A stretch of DNA of 64,000 nt from Bin87 sp034423595 (GTDB taxonomy: Bacteria; Chloroflexota; Dehalococcoidia; Lucifugimonadales; UBA3495). The stretch covers positions 806,001 to 870,000 of the forward strand of contig OZ242258.1 in assembly GCA_965207025.1 (NCBI GenBank), given 5' to 3'. Made by a program: the position numbers and the translations under genes. A model generated the notes under the pieces. It did not search any database. It saw only the letters and a list, made by a program, of their open reading frames with translations, and had not been told where the DNA came from. This document shows positions 17,042-27,986 of this stretch, one piece after another (position 1 is the first letter of the stretch; each line of letters begins with the position of its first letter).

Positions 17042-17686
17042 ATGCGGCAGAGCGCGGTCAGCTTTATCACCAAGGGTTTGACCCTGGAGGGCATTATTGC
17101 CTTTCCGGACGGCGAGGGACCGTTTCCGGGTGTTGTAATGTGCCATCCTCACCCGTTGATGGGTGGCAACATGGACAACAACGTGGTCGTGGCAGTTACG
17201 TTCGGACTTGCCGACGCCGGTATCGCGTCTCTGCGGTTCAACTTCCGCGGCGTGGGCAACAGCCAGGGAGAACACGCCAAGGGAGAGAAGGAACACCAGG
17301 AAACCCTGATGGCAATGGAGTTCCTGGGAGCGCTCCCCGATGTTGACGACGACCGCATCGGCTTGGGCGGATACTCGTTCAGCACCCGCGTCATCTGCAA
17401 CCACAATCAGCTTTACAAAAAGCCCAGGGCCATCGCGCTGGTCGCGCCGTCCATCGAGGCGATCACCGGCACCCCGTTGCAGAAAGACAAAACGCCTCGG
17501 CTGATCATCACCGGCGACCGCGACCGGTTGGTGAGCGCCGATGGAGTGGACGAGCAGCTGGGGAAATTCGACCCGCCCGCCGAATATCACGTCGTCGCGG
17601 GGGCAGACCATTTCTGGGTGGGCCAGGAGCGAGAGATGGCCGAAACCGTGGTGCAATTCTTTCTGAGGCACCTCGCCACCGCCTAA
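17042..17686 (+). CDS. Alpha/beta hydrolase (dienelactone-hydrolase-like)
   Basis: 214 residues from ATG 17042, with GGAGG upstream. Alpha/beta-hydrolase landmarks: the oxyanion strand VVMCHPHPLMGGNMDN near 36-51, RFNFRGVGNSQG near 68-79, the nucleophile elbow GLGGYSFSTR near 111-120 (Ser), the acid in ITGDRDRLV near 163-171, and the His in GADHFWVG near the C-terminus. It matches the short alpha/beta hydrolases often called dienelactone hydrolases. Substrate unknown. It precedes lspA by 2 bp, so it likely shares a transcript with lspA and the pseudouridine synthase. Confidence 0.85.
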   Translation: MRQSAVSFITKGLTLEGIIAFPDGEGPFPGVVMCHPHPLMGGNMDNNVVVAVTFGLADAGIASLRFNFRGVGNSQGEHAKGEKEHQETLMAMEFLGALPDVDDDRIGLGGYSFSTRVICNHNQLYKKPRAIALVAPSIEAITGTPLQKDKTPRLIITGDRDRLVSADGVDEQLGKFDPPAEYHVVAGADHFWVGQEREMAETVVQFFLRHLATA

Positions 17687-17688
17687 TC

Positions 17689-18315
17689 ATGCTGGGACTA
17701 TTCCGAGCCCACGCCCCGATCTACCGGGACTGGACTCTTCTTCAACTGGCGGCTTTGACGCTGGCGCTGGACCAGCTGACCAAGTTTGTAGTCCGGCAGA
17801 CCCTGGAATGGCACTATTCGTGGCCTGCCACAGGGTTTTTCAGGTTTACCCACGTGCAGAACACCGGCAGCGCGTTCGGCCTGTTCCAGGACCAAAACCT
17901 GCCTCTCCTCGTAGTTTCGCTCATCGGAGTGTTGGTACTGGCTTACATCTACCAGAGCCAGGAACGCCCGACCCGCCTGCTCCGAGTGAGCATTGCCTTC
18001 ATGTTGGGGGGTGCCCTGGGGAACTTGATTGACCGCATTCACCAGGGACATGTGACTGACTTCCTGGATGTTGGGCCCTGGCCGGTCTTTAACCTGGCCG
18101 ATTCCGCCATCGTTGTGGGCCTGACAATGATGGGTTGGCTCCTGTTGGTGAAACGGGACCAGGGCGAATCTGAGGCCGTTCCGGTTACTGCCTCGGTGGA
18201 CCAAGCGTATTGTCCGGTTTGCGATGGAGTGATGATTTCGTTGCCCAACGGCGCCAGGTGCGCCGATTGTGGTGTTCGGGAGCGTATCCTGTCGGATCTT
18301 GAGCGGAGAGAATGA
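17689..18315 (+). CDS. lspA: Prolipoprotein signal peptidase II with C-terminal zinc ribbon
   Basis: 208 residues from ATG 17689. LspA is the membrane aspartyl protease that removes the signal peptide from lipidated prolipoproteins, such as the lipoproteins at 1754 and 63886. Four hydrophobic segments are present, with LDQLTK (Asp28), NTGSAFG, GNLIDRIHQGHVTDF (Asp124) and FNLADSAIVVG (Asp138); Asp124 and Asp138 are the catalytic pair. Unusually, about 50 residues follow the last membrane segment and carry Cys175, Cys178, Cys191 and Cys194, a zinc-ribbon pattern not found in standard LspA. Its stop overlaps the next start by 4 bp. Confidence 0.93.
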   Translation: MLGLFRAHAPIYRDWTLLQLAALTLALDQLTKFVVRQTLEWHYSWPATGFFRFTHVQNTGSAFGLFQDQNLPLLVVSLIGVLVLAYIYQSQERPTRLLRVSIAFMLGGALGNLIDRIHQGHVTDFLDVGPWPVFNLADSAIVVGLTMMGWLLLVKRDQGESEAVPVTASVDQAYCPVCDGVMISLPNGARCADCGVRERILSDLERRE

Positions 18316-19271
18316 CGCAAGCCGAAACTGTCCCCATCGAGTTTGAGCATGTCTTCTTGGTCAAAGACGGTGTCGGAACTAGTCGCCTGGATGCCTGGCT
18401 CGCCGCCCAGCCCGAAATGAAAGCGGCCGGATTGTCGCGCAGCAGGCTGCAGAGCCTGATGCTGGAGGATTGCGTAACCCTCAACGGAGTTGCCGTCAGC
18501 CCCTCGCAGCGTGTCAGGCTCGGCGATGCCATCATGGTTCGCGTCCCGCCGGCCCGAACTCCCGAGGACCTGCTGCCCCAGTACGACATTCCACTGGCCA
18601 TCGTGTACGAGGACGCCGAAATAGTTGTCGTGGACAAACCCTGCGGTCTTCCGGTTCATCCCGGGCCGGGCCATCCTGATGGAACGCTCGTCAACGCGCT
18701 GTTGGCCCGTTGCCCCGATATCCGCGGGGTTGGGGGAGAATTGCGGCCGGGTATCGTGCATCGGTTGGACCGCGACACCTCCGGTTTGCTGGTGGTGGCC
18801 AAGAGCCAGCTCGCGCACCAGAATCTCACCGAGCAGATGAGACGCCGGGAGATTCTCAAGGAATACGCGGCCGTTGCAGTGGGACTCGTCACGCCGGAGT
18901 ATGGCACGGTGGACGCCCCAATCGGCAGAGACCCGAGGCATCGGCAGCGCATGGCCGTTACCGCCGGCGGACGCAATGCCCGCACCCACTACCATACGAT
19001 TGAAGAGCTCCCCGGACACACCCTGCTGACAGTCCGGCTGGAAACCGGGCGTACCCACCAGATACGGGTCCATCTGGCATACCTGGGTTATCCCGTCATG
19101 GGCGACCCCGTGTACGGCAATTCAAGCCCGATCCTTGACCGACAATTTCTTCACGCCAACCGGCTGGGTTTCCGGCATCCGGCAACGGACGCATGTATGG
19201 AACATCATGCTGAGTTGCCGGCGGAGTTAGATCGCGTGGTAACGACGCTCAGAGCGGGGTGTGCGCTATAA
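18312..19271 (+). CDS. RluA/RluD-family 23S rRNA pseudouridine synthase
   Basis: 319 residues from ATG 18312, overlapping the lspA stop by 4 bp. An S4 RNA-binding domain occupies roughly residues 15-75. The catalytic domain has VVDKPCGLPVHPGPGH, then the family's GIVHRLDRDTSGLLVVAKS with the catalytic Asp, then GRTHQIRVHLAYLGYPVMGDPVYG. These are the RluA/RluC/RluD hallmarks. Which uridine it modifies cannot be decided; the S4 domain excludes RluA proper and favours RluD or RluC. Confidence 0.9.
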   Translation: MTQAETVPIEFEHVFLVKDGVGTSRLDAWLAAQPEMKAAGLSRSRLQSLMLEDCVTLNGVAVSPSQRVRLGDAIMVRVPPARTPEDLLPQYDIPLAIVYEDAEIVVVDKPCGLPVHPGPGHPDGTLVNALLARCPDIRGVGGELRPGIVHRLDRDTSGLLVVAKSQLAHQNLTEQMRRREILKEYAAVAVGLVTPEYGTVDAPIGRDPRHRQRMAVTAGGRNARTHYHTIEELPGHTLLTVRLETGRTHQIRVHLAYLGYPVMGDPVYGNSSPILDRQFLHANRLGFRHPATDACMEHHAELPAELDRVVTTLRAGCAL

Positions 19272-19272
19272 T
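19267..19272 (+). promoter_or_regulatory. -10 box upstream of glnS
   Basis: A consensus TATAAT overlaps the last codons of the pseudouridine synthase gene and lies 52 bp before the glnS start. No clear -35 was seen. Confidence 0.35.
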
Positions 19273-19323
19273 CGATATGCGTGTCCACTTTAAATTTTGG
19301 ATCTTTCGAGCCGGACAAGGGAA

Positions 19324-21030
<1,707 letters not shown>

Positions 21031-21121
21031 CGTAAACGGATTACGTCGGATCATATTGAACAGCCCGCGATTCACGACCCGCCGCTAATTTTCGGAATCG
21101 TGGCTTGAGGAGGCCGAACTA

Positions 21122-22594
21122 ATGTCCGCTCCCATACGCGTTCGCTACGCCCCCAGCCCCACGGGGAACCCACACATCGGCAACATCCGCACGGCGATGT
21201 TCAACTGGTTGTTCGCCCGACGGAGCGGTGGTCGATTCATAGTGCGGGTGGAAGACACCGACCAGGGCCGAATCACCGAAGGCGCGGTGGACCACATCCT
21301 CGACGGCTTGGAGTGGCTGGGCATCGACTGGGACGAAGGCCCCCGGGTGGGTGGCCCCTACGGGTCTTACTTTCAATCCGAGCGGTTGGAACGTTATAAT
21401 GCCGCCGCGGCCAAGTTGCTGGCCTCCGGGAACGCTTACCGCTGCTATTGTTCGCCCGAGCGTGTTGCCGATCTGCGCAAGGAACAGGCCCGTAACAAGC
21501 AGCGGCAGGGATACGATAGCCATTGCCGCAATCTCTCCGGGGAGGAGCGTGAAGCCAACGAAACCGCCGGACTGCCATCGGTGGTGCGTTTTGCCATGCC
21601 GCAATCCGGCGTTACGTCGGTGCAGGATGCCATTCGTGGGCACGTGGAATGGCAGAACGAGTTGACCGACGACTTTGTGCTGGTCAAATCGGATGGCTTT
21701 CCCACCTATCACATGGCGGTGGTAGTGGATGATCACGCCATGGAGATCAGCCACGTGCTGAGGGCCGAAGAATGGCTACCCAGCACGCCGCGACACGTGC
21801 AGCTATACCGGGCGCTGGATTTACCCATGCCCCAATTCGGTCATCTCCCCATGATCCTGGGTTCGGATCGGGCCAAGCTGTCGAAACGGCACGGCGCGAC
21901 CTCGCTGATGGAATACCGAGACGACGGGTTTCTTCCGGGGGCGCTGATCAACTTCATGGCGCTGCTCGGCTGGTCGCTGGATGGAGAAACAGAAGTCATG
22001 AGCGTTGACACCATCAGGGACAATTTCACGCTGGAGCGGGTCGGAAAGCCGGCGGCCATTTTTGACCTGGACAAGCTACAGTGGATGAACGGCGTGTACA
22101 TACGGCAGATGGACACGGTTGAGTTGGCTGACCGTATCCTCCCATTTCTGGAGCAAGCCTATCCCGTCGATCTGTTGCCGATTGATCGTGACTACCTGCT
22201 GCGCATTACGCCGCTGGTACAGGAACGCATTAAGACGCTGTCCGAAGCGCCCGACATGCTTTCGTATTTCTTTGAGAACCAACTCGAATACGAGGCTGAA
22301 CGTGTGGTGCAAAGAGGGATGGATATTCCCGTCACACTGGGCGCCCTGCGATACGCTGGGTCCTGCCTTGCCAAAGTCGAAGCGCCCGATTTCCATCACG
22401 AAAACCTTGAATCGATATTGCGGGCGGCCGGAACGGAATTGGAGTTATCGGGCCGGCAATTTTTCGGCGCGCTTCGTACGGCCGTCACCGGGCGCACCGC
22501 AACCCCACCGCTGTTCGAAATGATGGAAGCGATGGGACAGGGCCGGGTTGTCGAGCGACTGGCGGCGGCGGTAGAAAAGCTTTCTGCCATCTAA
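21122..22594 (+). CDS. gltX: Glutamyl-tRNA synthetase
   Basis: 490 residues from ATG 21122, with GAGGAGG upstream. The class I signatures are YAPSPTGNPHIGNIRTA (HIGH motif as HIGN) and KLSKRHG (KMSKS). The GluRS-specific FIVRVEDTDQGR, FPTYHMAVVVDDHAMEISHVLR and the C-terminal helical anticodon-binding domain are complete. Length is typical. Its last 4 bp overlap the convergent K+ channel gene. With GlnRS next door, this enzyme may be discriminating for tRNA-Glu, but that cannot be read from the sequence. Confidence 0.95.
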   Translation: MSAPIRVRYAPSPTGNPHIGNIRTAMFNWLFARRSGGRFIVRVEDTDQGRITEGAVDHILDGLEWLGIDWDEGPRVGGPYGSYFQSERLERYNAAAAKLLASGNAYRCYCSPERVADLRKEQARNKQRQGYDSHCRNLSGEEREANETAGLPSVVRFAMPQSGVTSVQDAIRGHVEWQNELTDDFVLVKSDGFPTYHMAVVVDDHAMEISHVLRAEEWLPSTPRHVQLYRALDLPMPQFGHLPMILGSDRAKLSKRHGATSLMEYRDDGFLPGALINFMALLGWSLDGETEVMSVDTIRDNFTLERVGKPAAIFDLDKLQWMNGVYIRQMDTVELADRILPFLEQAYPVDLLPIDRDYLLRITPLVQERIKTLSEAPDMLSYFFENQLEYEAERVVQRGMDIPVTLGALRYAGSCLAKVEAPDFHHENLESILRAAGTELELSGRQFFGALRTAVTGRTATPPLFEMMEAMGQGRVVERLAAAVEKLSAI

Positions 22595-23598
22595 TCGGCG
22601 TGGGATCGTTCATGCTGGGGTTTTGAGGGCATTGGCTGACCGCAGTGAGGGCATGAGTCACCGTCGAGCGGATTGACTGGGTCACGGTCGTCCGCCGCCT
22701 CGGCGGCGCTAATTTCCAGCAAACCGGCGCTAATGATTCCGGCAGGCATGGCAAAAAGACCGATGCCAAGCACGGCTATGACGGCAGCCAAAGCGCGCCC
22801 AACTGGGGTGATGGGTATGGTGTCGCCATAGCCCACGGTGGTCAGGGTTACAACGCTCCACCACATTGACGCCGGTATGCTGGAAAAGACCTCAGGCTGC
22901 GCCTCTGTTTCGGCAAAGTACATCAAAGTAGCTGCTATCACTAGCGCAACGAGCAAGGCAACTACGGTAGTGAGCAACTGCCCGCCCTTTTGCCGCACCG
23001 CGATTACCAGCCGTCGGGCCGCGGGGAAATAGCGGGCCAGTTTGGCAGTGCGCGTCAGCAGACGAATGGTAAGCAGGAAAGACAGGCTGGGACCGTGGCT
23101 TCCCGACAGCAGAAGGATCACGGCGATGCTGGAAGGGATCAGGACGGCGGCATCGACCAGGGCGTGGGCGGACACCAGATAGCGCCATCGTAGCCGCCAG
23201 CGCGCAGTTTCAGGGTTGGACGCCAATTCCGGCGCCGACCAGAACCTGAGCCCGTACTCCACCAGGAATATTGCAACGGTGCAGTATTCGATGAGGTGGA
23301 ACCAGAAGCCGTAGGACGACGCCAGGTCGGGGACGGTCCACAGAACTAGAGCCACCGAATTGATGACGATAATAGAAACGAGAACGGTCTCTACCAGAAA
23401 GGCAAGATTGATGCTCCCCAACCTTAAAATCTGGCACTTCGAGCTCGCGGCCGAGGGCTCCAGCAAGGTATATAGCCGGCGCCGAAACCGCGACCGGTGG
23501 ATGCTCTCGTGGGTTCCTGACTTACTCACTACGTCAACACTAAATTTTCCAGGCCGCCGAGCGCAGGGGTTTCCGGGTATCGGGTGGTTCGCCTCCAC
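22591..23598 (-). CDS. Voltage-gated-type potassium channel with C-terminal CxxC tail
   Basis: Up to 335 residues from GTG 23598 (AAAGG upstream); another GTG at 23529 is possible. About six hydrophobic segments can be seen, including an Arg-spaced segment RLLTRTAKLARYF that resembles an S4 sensor, then the pore loop TTVGYGDTIPITPVGR with the K+ selectivity filter and a final membrane segment. It belongs to the six-TM ion channel family. The cytoplasmic tail ends with CPHCGQPMP followed by His residues, a possible metal-binding knuckle. Convergent with gltX. Confidence 0.85.
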   Translation of the reverse strand: MEANHPIPGNPCARRPGKFSVDVVSKSGTHESIHRSRFRRRLYTLLEPSAASSKCQILRLGSINLAFLVETVLVSIIVINSVALVLWTVPDLASSYGFWFHLIEYCTVAIFLVEYGLRFWSAPELASNPETARWRLRWRYLVSAHALVDAAVLIPSSIAVILLLSGSHGPSLSFLLTIRLLTRTAKLARYFPAARRLVIAVRQKGGQLLTTVVALLVALVIAATLMYFAETEAQPEVFSSIPASMWWSVVTLTTVGYGDTIPITPVGRALAAVIAVLGIGLFAMPAGIISAGLLEISAAEAADDRDPVNPLDGDSCPHCGQPMPSKPQHERSHAD

Positions 23599-23658
23599 CG
23601 GCCTTTGTGAAAATTGGTGAGAATTTATGAATTTTCCGTAAAAACGCCTAATTTACTA

Positions 23659-23689
23659 TTGACGCCCGTTGAATGGAGGGCTGTACAGT
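23659..23689 (+). promoter_or_regulatory. Candidate promoter for the MBL-fold gene
   Basis: TTGACG at 23659-23664 and TACAGT at 23684-23689 with a 19-bp spacer, in the gap between the divergent channel gene and the MBL-fold gene at 23857. Confidence 0.35.
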
Positions 23690-23856
23690 ATAGCCGGATC
23701 GCATATCGATTGGCCTGACCATAGTCAGGGTTCTCAACAAAAAAAGCCTGCGCCCTGATATCCGGATACTGAGTGTTCCCATGATAAGAAATGCAAGGCC
23801 GTGGTGAACAGGGGATGGATACTAGAGTTTGGAGGATCGTTAAGGGAGGAAGCAGA

Positions 23857-24693
23857 ATGCTAGCTACCGGGGTAACGGTAATCAGCGATGGCGTCTTTAA
23901 AGTGGACTGTGGGGCTGTTTTCGGTCGCATCCCCAAGATGATGTGGGAAAATTTGGTCACGACCGACCGCAAGAACCGGTTGACTATGGGTTTGAACTGC
24001 CTGTTGTTGCAATGCGACGGTCAAAACATACTGGTGGATACCGGTGTTGGCCCGAAGGACAACCTTCAGGACAAGGAAATGTACGGACTGGTTCCAAGCC
24101 GGCTGATGCGGAGCTTGAAATCGCTGGGGCTGGGGCCGAGGGATATAAATGCCGTGGTACTTTCGCACCTCCATTTCGGCCACTCCGGCGGTGCGACTCG
24201 AATGGACCGAACGGGAGACATGGTACCATCCTTCCCCAAGGCGACGTACTACGTTCAGCGTGCGGCGTGGGAAGATGCGCAAAAACCCTCAGTGCGCCAG
24301 GCCGACGTATTCCGCGTGGATGACTTCGCCCCTATCGCAGAGCGTGGCCAGTTGGAGTTGCTTGACGGTGATTGCGAGCTATTCTCCGGATTGAATTTGA
24401 TAGTTACCGATGGCCACTCCAAGGGACACCAGATTGCGGTGTTCAGCCACGGCGGGGAAAGGATCGTTTATCTCGGTGATATGGTGCCGACTCCCCATCA
24501 CCTGTGGCCCACGGTTTTGTCCGCCTTTGACTATGAACCGGAAAAGACGATGGAGCAAAAGCGCGACATCCTCTCTGACGTAGAGAAACGTGGTTGGCTG
24601 ATGGTCTTTGCCCACGGCAACGAAACCAGGGCTGGATATCTTCAGCGAGGCAAGAACAACGATATGGCCTACCTTCGCCCGGTGGAGCTTTAG
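23857..24693 (+). CDS. Metallo-beta-lactamase-fold protein with altered metal motif
   Basis: Start at ATG 23857, preceded by AGGGAGG (278 residues); the frame is open further upstream but lacks such a site. MBL-fold features: NILVDTGVG near 58, the metal motif SHLHFGHSGG with His104, His106 and His109, TDGHSKGHQ, LGDMVPTPHH and a late FAHG. The canonical motif is HxHxDH; here the Asp is Gly108 (codon GGC, one base from GAC). Relatives include lactonases and other hydrolases. The change should impair the second metal site. The last 4 bp overlap mtaB on the opposite strand. Confidence 0.87.
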   Translation: MLATGVTVISDGVFKVDCGAVFGRIPKMMWENLVTTDRKNRLTMGLNCLLLQCDGQNILVDTGVGPKDNLQDKEMYGLVPSRLMRSLKSLGLGPRDINAVVLSHLHFGHSGGATRMDRTGDMVPSFPKATYYVQRAAWEDAQKPSVRQADVFRVDDFAPIAERGQLELLDGDCELFSGLNLIVTDGHSKGHQIAVFSHGGERIVYLGDMVPTPHHLWPTVLSAFDYEPEKTMEQKRDILSDVEKRGWLMVFAHGNETRAGYLQRGKNNDMAYLRPVEL

Positions 24694-26060
24694 TCTGAGA
24701 TAGTTGCCAGCACGTGCTTTCCGTCGAATCTTTCCAGCCGAGCGCTGGTAATTCGGTTCCGCAGGTCCTGGGACGTGAAGGCATTTACCCGCACGTAGTT
24801 GTCCGTAAGGCCGCTCCAACGCGCTGGGCCCTGCTCGGATCCCTCCCGCACGGTTTCCCACAGCACCGGCCGCGACTGGCCCAAGATTCCGTTCCGGTAT
24901 CTACAGAATGCTTCGGATGCCACCGTGTGCATGTCAGCCGCCCGATGGCGTTTTTCGTCAGGATTCACTTGATCAGGATTGTGATACGCCGTGGTCCCCG
25001 GGCGAGGGGAGTATGGGAACACGTGGATGTCGGCGAAAGACATTTCCGCTGCGAATTCCAGGCTCCGGCCATGAGCCCCAGGGTCCTCACCCGGGAATCC
25101 TACGATGACGTCGGTCGTGATGCTCGAGCCCGGAACATGTCGGCGAATTAATTCGACAGATCGACGAAATGTCTCCGTATCGTAACGCCGGCGCATGGCT
25201 TTTAGAGTGGTGTCGCACCCGCTCTGTAGAGGCACATGGAAATGCGGGCAGAGTCGCGGATCACGCCACAGTTCCAACAGCTCCGGGTGGATTTCGTGGG
25301 CCTGGAGCGATGACACCCTGAGTCTGGGCACAGCCGTATTTTCCAGGATACTCTCAAGCAAACGGACCAGATTCATCCCGCCCAGATCAAACCCATAGGT
25401 GCCCAACTGCGTTCCGGTCAACGCCACCTCCTTGAACCCGGCAGCAACGTGTTGGCGCACCGTTGACACCAGTTGGTCTGGAGGAATGCTGCGTTCGCGT
25501 CCTCGCACCTTGGGCACTATGCAGTAAGCGCACACCTGGTCGCAGCCTTCCTGGATTTTGATCATCGCCCGGTTCCTTCGCAGGATGCCGGCGGCGTCCA
25601 GGGGCGAATCGGTGGTGTGTGTTCGGGAACCATTCCGCAGCATCAACTCGGCTACGGCCGATTCCGCCAGCATTGACTTTTCCGAATTGCCGACAACCAT
25701 GGATACGTCGGGCATTCGCCGGAGTTCCTCGGCAGCGCGCTGTGGGTAACATCCGGCGGCGACAACGATCGCGTGCGGGTTGGATCGGCGGGCGGCGCGA
25801 AGGGCCTGGCGGGCCTTGGAGTCCGCAGTGGAGGTAACGGTGCACGTGTTGACTACGATGATGTCAGCATCAGCGTTATGCTCCACCAACCGGTAACCCA
25901 GCTCGGCGAATTGGCGCGCCAACACGGCACTGTCGGCCTGGTTCAGCTTGCAACCGTGGGTTTCGATGGCGACGGTGCCGACCGCTACCCCACCTCGCCT
26001 TCGGAAATCTGCTGCCGCACGTGCTTCCTTGGTCTCTAAATGCAACGGTTGAGTGGACAT
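24690..26060 (-). CDS. mtaB: tRNA t6A37 methylthiotransferase (MtaB family)
   Basis: 456 residues from ATG 26060. This radical SAM enzyme converts t6A37 to ms2t6A37 in tRNA. The N-terminal methylthiotransferase domain has ETHGCKLNQADS (Cys37), NTCTVTSTAD (Cys73) and AAGCYPQ (Cys104) as one cluster site. The radical SAM cluster is CDQVCAYC (Cys173, 177, 180), followed by TGTQLGTYG and the C-terminal TRAM-like region. HGCKLNQ rather than GCQMN supports MtaB over MiaB or RimO. It makes a functional link with tsaB and tsaE at 50.5-51.7 kb, which help form its t6A substrate. Confidence 0.92.
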   Translation of the reverse strand: MSTQPLHLETKEARAAADFRRRGGVAVGTVAIETHGCKLNQADSAVLARQFAELGYRLVEHNADADIIVVNTCTVTSTADSKARQALRAARRSNPHAIVVAAGCYPQRAAEELRRMPDVSMVVGNSEKSMLAESAVAELMLRNGSRTHTTDSPLDAAGILRRNRAMIKIQEGCDQVCAYCIVPKVRGRERSIPPDQLVSTVRQHVAAGFKEVALTGTQLGTYGFDLGGMNLVRLLESILENTAVPRLRVSSLQAHEIHPELLELWRDPRLCPHFHVPLQSGCDTTLKAMRRRYDTETFRRSVELIRRHVPGSSITTDVIVGFPGEDPGAHGRSLEFAAEMSFADIHVFPYSPRPGTTAYHNPDQVNPDEKRHRAADMHTVASEAFCRYRNGILGQSRPVLWETVREGSEQGPARWSGLTDNYVRVNAFTSQDLRNRITSARLERFDGKHVLATISD

Positions 26061-26066
26061 AACGGA

Positions 26067-26528
26067 CTATGAACCGTGATCGGTTACCAGGGTGTCGATG
26101 TCGTTGGCGGGCGTGACAGCGTCTCCTGACGGAATATGCGCTACCAGCCGTTCTATTGCTTCAGCCAAGTCATCCATGGCCAGGAAAAGGTAGTCAACCC
26201 GGCTGCGGCGCTCTCTCACCCGTTCGGCGGCGTCAGCCCAGGCGGTGAGGTGATCAAAGGCGTCCCGGATGTAGCGGTCTTGCTCCTGGTCGCCAAGCCG
26301 TCGCACGAAGTCGCGCAGGTCAGAGTCGGATTCCGGGTCCTCACCGTGCCAAAGTGCGGCGCCGCGGGATGCTGCGACCAAGCTGCCCCACAGCAAGTCC
26401 TCGGACTGGTTCCACTGCCCTCGCGACATGCTGGTTTGGGCAGAGTCCAACAATCGCAGGGCCTGGCTGCGGTACCGAAACATGCGGGTTTCCAAAATTT
26501 GTGGGGTCGGCGAACTGTTTTCGAGCAT
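26067..26528 (-). CDS. Small all-helical protein, HEPN-like
   Basis: 153 residues from ATG 26528, 6 bp upstream of mtaB on the same strand. It is predicted to be entirely helical: RSQALRLLDSAQTSMSRGQW, then LLWGSLVAASRGAALWHGE, then a third and fourth long helix with RRSRVDYLF. The pattern of an N-terminal helix pair around a GQW/edLLW segment recalls PaREP1/HEPN-like proteins. A TAAAAT -10 element sits 12 bp before the start codon and no ribosome binding site is visible, so the message may be leaderless. Function unknown. Confidence 0.55.
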   Translation of the reverse strand: MLENSSPTPQILETRMFRYRSQALRLLDSAQTSMSRGQWNQSEDLLWGSLVAASRGAALWHGEDPESDSDLRDFVRRLGDQEQDRYIRDAFDHLTAWADAAERVRERRSRVDYLFLAMDDLAEAIERLVAHIPSGDAVTPANDIDTLVTDHGS

Positions 26529-26653
26529 AATCGGGAATCGATTTTAGCACAGCGCGTCCGGGCTGTGCCGGAGATCGAACGGCGTAGCCGTTCATCCGGC
26601 GGTCGGGTACACTGCGCTGCGAATACCTCGAATACGAGACATCAGGAGTCGCC

Positions 26654-27862
26654 ATGTCTGAATTTAACGTGGACCCATTTCGGCACGTAGCTTACCCGGT
26701 GCGCGTATTTGCCGGCGACAACGCGATTTCCAACCTGCGGCGCGAGGTGGACCGACTGGAGGCCCGAAGGCCATTCGTAGTGTGCGGGCGGTCGGTGGCA
26801 GAGGGTACCGACTTGTTGGGCCGCGTCGCAGGGGCTTTGGGCGAGGAACCGGCGGGAGTCTTTGATGCAGTCCGGGCCGGATCGCCGGAAAGTTCAGTGT
26901 TGGCAGGAACGCAGATGGCCAAGGATGCCGGAGCTGATCTGATAGTAGCGGTCGGCGGTGGCAGCGCCATTGTAACGGCGCGAGCGATTACTATCATGTT
27001 GGCCGAGGGTGGGGATCCCCGCGATCATGCCACCAGGTATCCTCCCGGTCAGCGACCGATCAGTCCCAGGCTGATGCAACCCAAACTGCCTAACGTCCTG
27101 GTGCTCACCACGCCTACGACAGCCGCCACGCGAGCCGGCACCGCGATAATAGACGACCAAACCGGGCACCGGTTGGAAATGTTTGACCCAAAGACCCGAC
27201 CTGCCACCGTAATTTGGGACACCGACGCATTGTTGACCGCTCCGCCCGACCTCTGTATCAGCGCGTCCGGGTCACTGTTCAGCGGGGTGATCAGCGCGCT
27301 GCAAGCCCCGGCGCTGAACACGATGGCGACGGCTGACCTGCTGGCCGCGCTGGGATTGCTGGTGGAAAACCTGCCGGCTGTGAGGAGGGAGCCCCAAAGC
27401 GGGGAATCGAGAGTCAATCTGTGCGCCGCATCCTTCATGTATAACCGGGCGTGGGACACGGGAGCCAGCGGGTCGGCGTTGGGTGTCGTCAGCGCGCTGG
27501 CGCACAGCCTTGACACACGATACCCGGAATGCAGCCACGGTGCGGCGTATTCAATACTCACCGCGCCGGGAATGAGGTTCAACCAATCCTACAATGTGTA
27601 CGGGCAATCCCGGGTCGCAGATGCGCTGGGTGTCCGAGAGCCGGGCGCGGGAAATCCCGACGCGGCAGAGGCGGCAGCAGATGCGGTTTCGGGATTCTTT
27701 CAGGCGGTAGGTTTACCCAGCGCCCTGCGTGACGTTGGGGTAGCCGAAGAAAGCATCGCTCTGATCGCTAAGGATGCGATGACCGATTTCGGGTTGCACC
27801 GGAATGTCAGACCCATCGCCGCAGTCGAGGAACTTGAAGGCGTTCTGAGGGCAGCCTGGTAG
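26654..27862 (+). CDS. Iron-ADH-fold protein missing most metal ligands
   Basis: 402 residues from ATG 26654. The N-terminal nucleotide-binding half is normal for the iron-containing alcohol dehydrogenase / maleylacetate reductase family: ADLIVAVGGGSAIVTAR near 94-110 and TPTTAATRAG near 155. The C-terminal helical half keeps the fold but not the metal site. The usual GxDALTHxxE segment reads SASGSLFSGVIS, so the Asp and first His ligands are gone; the next His is Ser in VVSALAHSLD; only the last, in CSHGAA, remains. Either another mechanism or loss of dehydrogenase activity is implied. Alignment was by eye. Confidence 0.8.
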   Translation: MSEFNVDPFRHVAYPVRVFAGDNAISNLRREVDRLEARRPFVVCGRSVAEGTDLLGRVAGALGEEPAGVFDAVRAGSPESSVLAGTQMAKDAGADLIVAVGGGSAIVTARAITIMLAEGGDPRDHATRYPPGQRPISPRLMQPKLPNVLVLTTPTTAATRAGTAIIDDQTGHRLEMFDPKTRPATVIWDTDALLTAPPDLCISASGSLFSGVISALQAPALNTMATADLLAALGLLVENLPAVRREPQSGESRVNLCAASFMYNRAWDTGASGSALGVVSALAHSLDTRYPECSHGAAYSILTAPGMRFNQSYNVYGQSRVADALGVREPGAGNPDAAEAAADAVSGFFQAVGLPSALRDVGVAEESIALIAKDAMTDFGLHRNVRPIAAVEELEGVLRAAW

Positions 27863-27986
27863 CAATGCTGCGCGCCCGATAATGTGTCCGACGGGAGGGA
27901 CAGGGCCGTTCGATTGTCGGCGCCGGAGCAGATGGGCCGCGCAGACCGAACCTGTCGCAGGATGGGCGGACGTTCCGCAGGGTGAT

